A stretch of 64,000 nt of DNA from Paulinella micropora. Lineage: Eukaryota; Cercozoa; Imbricatea; Euglyphida. The notes under the pieces are model-generated. The model was not told the DNA's origin and searched no databases. It worked only from the letters and a program-made list of their open reading frames with translations. The number at the start of each line of letters is the position of its first letter. The stretch's first letter is position 1. This document shows, in pieces, positions 57,805-64,000 of the stretch. The translations under genes and the position numbers were made by a program. The stretch lies in contig BJOX01000143.1 in assembly GCA_009731375.1 (NCBI GenBank), forward strand, positions 273,482-337,481, in the 5' to 3' direction.

Positions 57805-57834
57805 GTGAACAAGACGCTACAAGGGCTTGGTTTA
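57805..57834 (+). pseudogene. Truncated LRR exon at an insertion junction
   Basis: After TAG, the sequence encodes VNKTLQGLGL, the beginning of an LRR exon (compare VNKTLTSLGL at 54,861). LRR similarity is then lost and sequence of the minus-strand element begins. This is the probable insertion point. Confidence 0.55.
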
Positions 57835-57839
57835 AGAAG

Positions 57840-59011
57840 TGGTGCGTTACTAAGTGATTTAAGGACAGAGTGATCCTTGGTAGGAATCCATCTCTTCCAT
57901 GCCTCCTTATGCAGTAACGCACCCATCAACAGTCTGATTTTGGTCAGAACTCTGTCAGTCTTCTCTAACTCATCAATCACAGGATGAGTTTCTCCTGCTG
58001 CCTTAATGCTTTTTTCCATCTCTGCCTTCCCCTCCTCCAAGGCCTTCATTTCCATCGTAAAAAATCAAATATGCCACTCGAGTTTTTCGAACCCAGATTG
58101 GTCTTCATTTTTGTTACATCGACTGCCTCCTGACCAGTCGCGAGGAATCTGGCTATTGCTCTTGGGTTTGTGTACTGGAGGTAACCCTCACATCGTGGGC
58201 CGTATGAACGTTCCCAAATCAGGGTTTGAGTGTACACCCCAAAGATAGCATCGAGTAATTCAAGGTGGGTGTGTGTGTCCCCAAACTTGATATGCTGTAT
58301 CTTCTTTCTCTCTTCTGGATCAGAGACCAGTTTGCCGAGGAGCTGTGCTGTGTTTGATAATGGGATATAGACATCCTTTTTAGCACGACTTTTCTCTCTT
58401 CTTTGATCCTGAGGGATCCACACATAGGTGTCCTTCCCTACCCCCATCCTGTTATCAAACTCTTTTTTAGTGAGGTCATAGTGGTCTTGCACCCACTGTT
58501 GTTCCTCCACTGTGATCTCCTCTCCATCACTATGAATCAAGTCGATCATTTTTCGTCCTCCTCCTCCCGTGTAGGCAGGTGGTAAGGGATTACCATATGC
58601 TCCTCCTCCCATCTCTTCTAGTTCAAATCCTCCTCTATCTTCGTCTCCTCCATATCATCCTATGTCGTCCCAGCTCTCGTCTTCTCCTCCTCCCACTCCT
58701 TCATCTCCTCGCCCTCCTCCTACTCCTCCTACTCCTCCTACTCTTCCTACTCTTACTACTCTTCGTCTATTTATCTCTGTTCTTCCACCTACTCCTCCTC
58801 CTCCTCCTTCTTCTTCTTCTTCTTCTTCTTCTTCTTCTTCTTCTTCTTCTTCTTCTTCTTCTTCTTCTTCTTCTTCTTGTCCTCCTCCTCCTCCTTCTTC
58901 ATTCAATCCTCCTCCTCCTCCTTCAATCAATCCTCCTCCTCCTCCTCCTTCTTCTTCTTCTCTTTGTTCTGCTTCCAAGGAGTCACTCACCTCGGCGGTC
59001 TCTGTCGACAT
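57840..59011 (-). CDS. Unidentified element with an acidic N-terminus and a -1 frameshift signal
   Basis: ATG 59,011 opens a Glu/Gly-rich frame with a (GAA)n-encoded Glu run (58,796-58,878). One TGA (58,655-58,657) interrupts it, and the same frame continues for about 200 residues of ordinary protein (ATG 58,612 could restart; MIDLIHSDGEEITVEEQ) to TGA 58,046-58,048. Just before that stop the heptamer T-TTT-TTA (58,064-58,058) sits in the zero frame. A slip by -1 enters a second helical frame (KALEEGKAEMEKSIK) that continues to the junction with the LRR exon near 57,840. The protein is not recognised. The layout resembles two overlapping ORFs of retroelements or integrated RNA viruses. Alternatively the second frame is joined by an indel in a decayed copy. 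Confidence 0.5.
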
Positions 59012-59801
59012 GATGTCGTAGTAGTAATTAACAGGAGGACAGTGTCAGCTCCTATGTTTGGTTTTTTTTTTCGTTCGTTTGTGTTCTGTTCCTCCTTCAG
59101 TCGATTGACTAGTGAAGAGAGAAACTAATAGAGAGGGTAGAGTGAGATTCCCTGTCCTCTATGAAACACTGTTTGAATGTTTGTTTTTGTTTGAGAAAAA
59201 TAGTCTTTGAGACTTTCTCTGATTTCTTGTTCTCCTTACTCAGATTACTTTCTCCTCCTTCTTTTCTATATTGTATCTAGTATGAGGCACTTGGACCTAC
59301 ACACAGATAGTAATAGAGAAGCTAGAAAAGCTCTCCTTGAGAAGTCGACAGTCGGCCGGATAGGTTCTCAGACCTACCTTTAGAAAACGATCAGATATTA
59401 GCAAAAATACTCTGACGTATGTGTGAGATAATGCAGATAAATGCACAAACTAGAAGGGTAGAGTGTTGTGCTCCTGTCCCTATGCTTGTTTGTGTTTTGT
59501 GTGTGTTCCTTCACTCTTCTGTCCACCTCCTTCCTTCTTGGTCTCTGTGTGAGAACAGCAAGAACGACAGAGAGTTTGTATCTGATGTCTCCTTGTGAGC
59601 ACACAGATATGGATTGGGCTAGAGGGTACGAGACACCTGCTTGAGACCAATCAAATTATTTGTTTTGTGAAAGAGTTATGAGAGAGCTGTGTTGGAGTAT
59701 TTGTTTTCGTCTGACGTCCCCGTGTGAGACAGGTCAGTGAAAATTCACTCTGTTGCCTGTGTGGCAAAGCAGAAAGAAATCACCCTAGCGATGTGCACTC
59801 C
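59012..59801. other. unique spacer, possible 5' part of the element
   Basis: About 790 bp, no long ORF. TGTGTGAGA- and TTTGTTTTTGTTTGAG-like phrases recur. It may be leader or LTR-like sequence of the minus-strand element, but no terminal repeat was found by eye. Confidence 0.4.
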
Positions 59802-60041
59802 AAATGTAATGCCCCAATGATAGCTCGTAAAAAGTCGGTAATACAACCAAACACAGTCCTCAAAAGATGAGAATGATGTCTCGTTATATTAGCTCAGTGA
59901 AGGCCGAAAAGGAAAACGGCAACAGACCAGGAATAAAATGGCATCAGGTCTAATCCGGACAAATAATACTGAAAAACAAGCTGGTGCACCTGTCACCAGG
60001 AAAAGGTACTTTTTTACCGGCTATCCGGGGGGTGATGCCTA
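59802..60041 (+). repeat. dispersed repeat C, copy 2
   Basis: Second copy of the 16,026-16,268 sequence in the same orientation. Right of it lies (ATGT)n; in copy 1 the right flank is unique DNA. Confidence 0.85.
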
Positions 60042-60222
60042 CATGTATGCATGTATATTTGTATGTATGTATGTATGTATGTATGTATGTATGTATGTAT
60101 GTATGCATGCATGTATGTACGTATGTACGTATGTACGTATGTATGTATGTATGTATGTATGTATGTATGTATGTATGTATATGTATGTATGTATGATGTG
60201 TATATGTATGTATGTATATGTA
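60042..60222. repeat. (ATGT)n microsatellite
   Basis: About 170 bp of ATGT. Confidence 0.95.
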
Positions 60223-60915
60223 CAAATCCAGGCAATATTAATCAACCGTCTTATGATGTTAATCCGACCAATATTAATGAATATTAACCAGTGGCAATAT
60301 CACTTACTACGTGACTATGATCAATGAAGTACGAACTTGAGTTAAACTGAGTCAAGTCACGTTGAGTCAATATTAATCAATATTATAGTAATAAACATAA
60401 CTTGATCAAGTTATGACGGTGGCAATTGCAGTAATCATGTAACTTGAATAAAGCGGAACTTATCATCTCATAATGAAGTAACGGAACTCAACTTCAAATA
60501 GATGTAAAAACTTAACTCGAAAATTTACACAGTCACGATATCATAACCGTAATCATGAATTCGGTCCGGTACTGTATTCACATGATTCTGGATGCCAGAT
60601 ATATAATATGGTCTTATTCAATATTATTCAATTAGTATTATATTATTAATAATCAATACTATTCAACTTGATACTATTCAATATTATGCTTCAGTATGAT
60701 ATTATTCAATATTATTCAATTAGTGTTATTCAATATTATTCAATGATGATATTATTCAATATTCAAGTTGTTCAATATTATTCAATATTATTCAATATTA
60801 TTTAACGTTATTATTCAATATTAAAATTATTTGACGTTATTCAACCTTGATTATTAAACCTAATTATTGAATATCATGACTTAATGTTGATCAATATTAC
60901 TTAATAACGGTAGGC

Positions 60916-60916
<1 letters not shown>
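60223..60916. other. AT-rich spacer with TTATTCAATA repeats
   Basis: From about 60,615 to 60,900 the phrase TTCAATATTATTCAA recurs in irregular tandem. No ORF. Confidence 0.7.
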
Positions 60917-60956
<40 letters not shown>

Positions 60957-61071
60957 CTGAGAGAGCTGAGCGAGTGTGTGTGTGTGTTTGTGTGTGTGTG
61001 TGAGAGAGAGAGAGAGAGTGAAAGAGAAAGAGAGAGAGAGAGAGAGAAAGAGAGGCTCCGAGAGAGAGAGA
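60917..61071. repeat. (GA)n and (GT)n tracts
   Basis: GA dinucleotides with a short GT run at 60,973-61,001. Confidence 0.95.
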
Positions 61072-61510
61072 GACATACATACATACATTCATACATACAT
61101 GCATGCATGATCATGATCATGCATGCATGCATGCATGCATACATACATACATACATACATGCATACATACATACATACATACATACATACATGCATACAT
61201 ACATACACATACACACATACACATACATAAACATACATACATACATACATGCATACATGCATACATACATACATACATACATACATGCATACATACATAC
61301 ATACATGCATACATACATACATACATGCATAACATACAAACATGCATGCATGCATACAAACATACATACATACATACATACATACATACATACATACATA
61401 CATGCATACATGCATGCATGCATGCATACATGCATACATACATACATACATACATACATACATACATACATGCATACATACATGCACACATACATGCATA
61501 CATACATACA

Positions 61511-61544
<34 letters not shown>

Positions 61545-62660
61545 CATACATATATACATATATATATACATACATACATACATACATACATACATGCATA
61601 CATACATACATACATACATACATACATGCATAAATACATACATACATACATACATACATACATACATACATACATACATACATGCATAATATACATACAT
61701 GCATGCATGCAATAGATACATATATACATATATACATATATACATATATACATGCATACATGCATGCATGCATGCATACATACATACATACATACATACA
61801 TACATACATACACACATGCATACATGCATACATGCATACACACATACATACATACATACATACATACATACATAAATACATACATACATATATTCATACA
61901 TACATACATACGCATACACATACATGCATACGTACATCATAGTACATGCATACATGCATACATGCATACATACATGCATAAATGCATACATACATACATA
62001 CATACATGCATGCATGCATGCATACATGCATGCATACATGCATACATGCATACATACATACATGCATACATACATGCATACATGCATGCATACATACATA
62101 CATACATACATACATACATACATACATACATACATGCATGCATACATACATACATAAATACATATATACATACATACATACCTACGTACATACCCACGAA
62201 CATACATACATACATACATACATACATACATACATACATACATGCATGCATACATGCATAACATACATACAGGCATGCATGCATACATACATACATACAT
62301 ACATACATACATACATACATGAATGCATACACGCATACATACATACATGCATACATACATGCATACATACATACATACATACATACATACACACGTACAT
62401 ACATACATGCATAACATACATACAGGCATGCATGCATACATACATACATACATACATACATACATGAATGCATACACGCATACATACATACATGCATGCA
62501 TACATGCATACATACATACATACATACACACGTACATGGATGCAAATGCATACACACATACATGCATACATGCATACATGCATGCATACATACATACATA
62601 CATATATACATACATGCATACATGCATACATGCATACGTACATACCATACATTCCATACA

Positions 62661-62691
<31 letters not shown>

Positions 62692-62717
62692 GTACACACA
62701 TACATATACATACATAC

Positions 62718-62748
<31 letters not shown>

Positions 62749-62773
62749 CATACATGCATGCTTACATGCATGC

Positions 62774-62804
<31 letters not shown>

Positions 62805-63480
62805 CATACATACATACATCGTACATACATCATGCATCATGCATACATACATACATACATACATACATACACACACACATGCATACATACATACATACAT
62901 ACATACATACTACATATACATACATACATGCATGCATGCATAAATACATACATACATACATACAATGTAACATACATACATAATACATACATACACACAC
63001 ACATGCATGCATACATACACACATACATACATACATACATACACACATACATACATACATATACATACATACATACATGCATGCATGCATAAATACATAC
63101 ATACATACATACAATGTAACATACATACATACATACATACATACATACATGCATGCATACATATGCATACATACATACATACATACATACATACAGACAT
63201 ACAGACATACAGACATACAGACATACAGACATACATATTGACATACATACATAACATATATAACATACATGACATACATGACATACATACATACATACAT
63301 ACATAATATACATACATACATACATACATACATACATACATACATGCATACATACATACATAAAATGGAACTACTGTAACGTACATACATACATACATAC
63401 ATACATACATACATGCATACATACATACAGACACAGACAGGCACAGAGAGACACAGATATGCATACATACATACAGACAC
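61072..63480. repeat. (ACAT)n microsatellite, 2.4 kb
   Basis: ACAT tetramers with GCAT, TACAC, TATA and ACAG variants. Frames of up to 603 codons (MYVC) are tetramer translations. A palindromic junction TGATCATGATCA lies at 61,108-61,119. Confidence 0.97.
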
Positions 63481-64000
63481 AGACAGGAAGAGAAGGAAGA
63501 GGAGAGGGAGGATGAGAAGGAGGATGAGAAGGAGGAAAACTTCAAGGAGAAGAAGGAGGAGAAGAAAGAGAAGGAGAAGGAGAAAGGAGAAGGAGAAGGA
63601 GGAGAAGGAGGAGGAGGAGGAGAAGGAGGAGGATGAGGATGATGATGAAGAGGAGGAGGAGGAGAAGAGGAAGAGGAAGAAGAAGAAGAAGAAGAAGAAG
63701 AAGGAGGAGGAGGAGGAGGAGGAGGAGGATGAGAAGAGGGATGAGAAGAAGGATGAGAAGAAGGATGAGAAGGAGGAGGAGAAGGAGGAGGAGAAGGAGG
63801 AGGAGAAGGAGAGGAAGGAGGAGAGGAAGGAGGAGAGGAAGGAGGAGAGGAAGGAGGAGGAGGAGGAGGAGAATGAGGAGAAGGAGGAAAAGAAAGGGAA
63901 GGGGGAGGAGGAGGTGAAGCTGGAGAAGAGAGGAGGAAGGAGGAGAAGGGCAAGTAGGGGAAGGAGGAGGAGGGGGAGGAGGGGGGGGGGGGGGGGGGGG
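63481..64000. repeat. (GGA)n and (GAA)n polypurine tract and terminal poly-G
   Basis: About 480 bp of almost pure purine on the plus strand, ending the window in a G run of at least 18. Confidence 0.95.

Overview
This is eukaryotic nuclear DNA. Genes are split by GT-AG introns, a tRNA-derived SINE with (ATT)n tails is present, and simple repeats fill roughly 40% of the window. The host is probably a protist or alga, because its LRR-Roc-COR-TIR genes and its transposase look like those of unicellular eukaryotes. I cannot name the species. Three long N-runs and six 10-N gaps mark scaffold joins; several of the short ones sit in homopolymers or between duplicated contig ends.

Layout. 1-15,290: a repeat desert of (ACAT)n, (AAT)n, (GATA)n, (AAGT)n and triplet arrays carrying SINE copies, a second dispersed repeat and a minisatellite with higher-order structure. 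15,290-17,560: mostly AT-rich unique DNA with one 240-bp dispersed repeat. 17,562-21,200 (-): a spliced transposase-like gene. 21,830-23,500: a pyrimidine-rich minisatellite.

23,700-45,640: a compact, GC-rich gene island, about one gene per 1.5-2 kb, on both strands, with AT-rich spacers. It encodes a tiny basic protein, a GT32-like glycosyltransferase, an 8-TM protein, a large ectoprotein resembling polysaccharide lyases, three paralogous two-repeat Cys-rich glycoproteins, a SAM-domain membrane protein, a multi-zinc-finger protein, an adenain/Ulp1-type cysteine protease and a degenerate kinase-like protein. Several of its genes seem to carry mini-introns of about 54-65 nt, unlike the longer introns of the flanking genes. 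Others show single-base indels or in-frame stops. Gene content (capsid-maturation-type protease, membrane glycoproteins, basic DNA-binding protein) and density suggest an integrated large DNA virus or virus-like element. No polymerase, capsid or terminase is recognisable here, so this remains a hypothesis.

46,713-57,900: host innate-immunity-like genes. A minus-strand Roc-COR-coiled coil-TIR-SAM gene can be followed exon by exon. Single-repeat 84-bp LRR exons lie on the opposite strand, and a 0.95-kb segment carrying the Roc exons is duplicated. 57,840-59,011 (-): an unidentified element lies within or beside an LRR exon; it has an acidic N-terminal ORF, an in-frame TGA and a canonical -1 frameshift heptamer joining two ORFs. 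59,800-64,000: a second copy of the 240-bp dispersed repeat, AT-rich DNA, then (ACAT)n and polypurine arrays to the window end.
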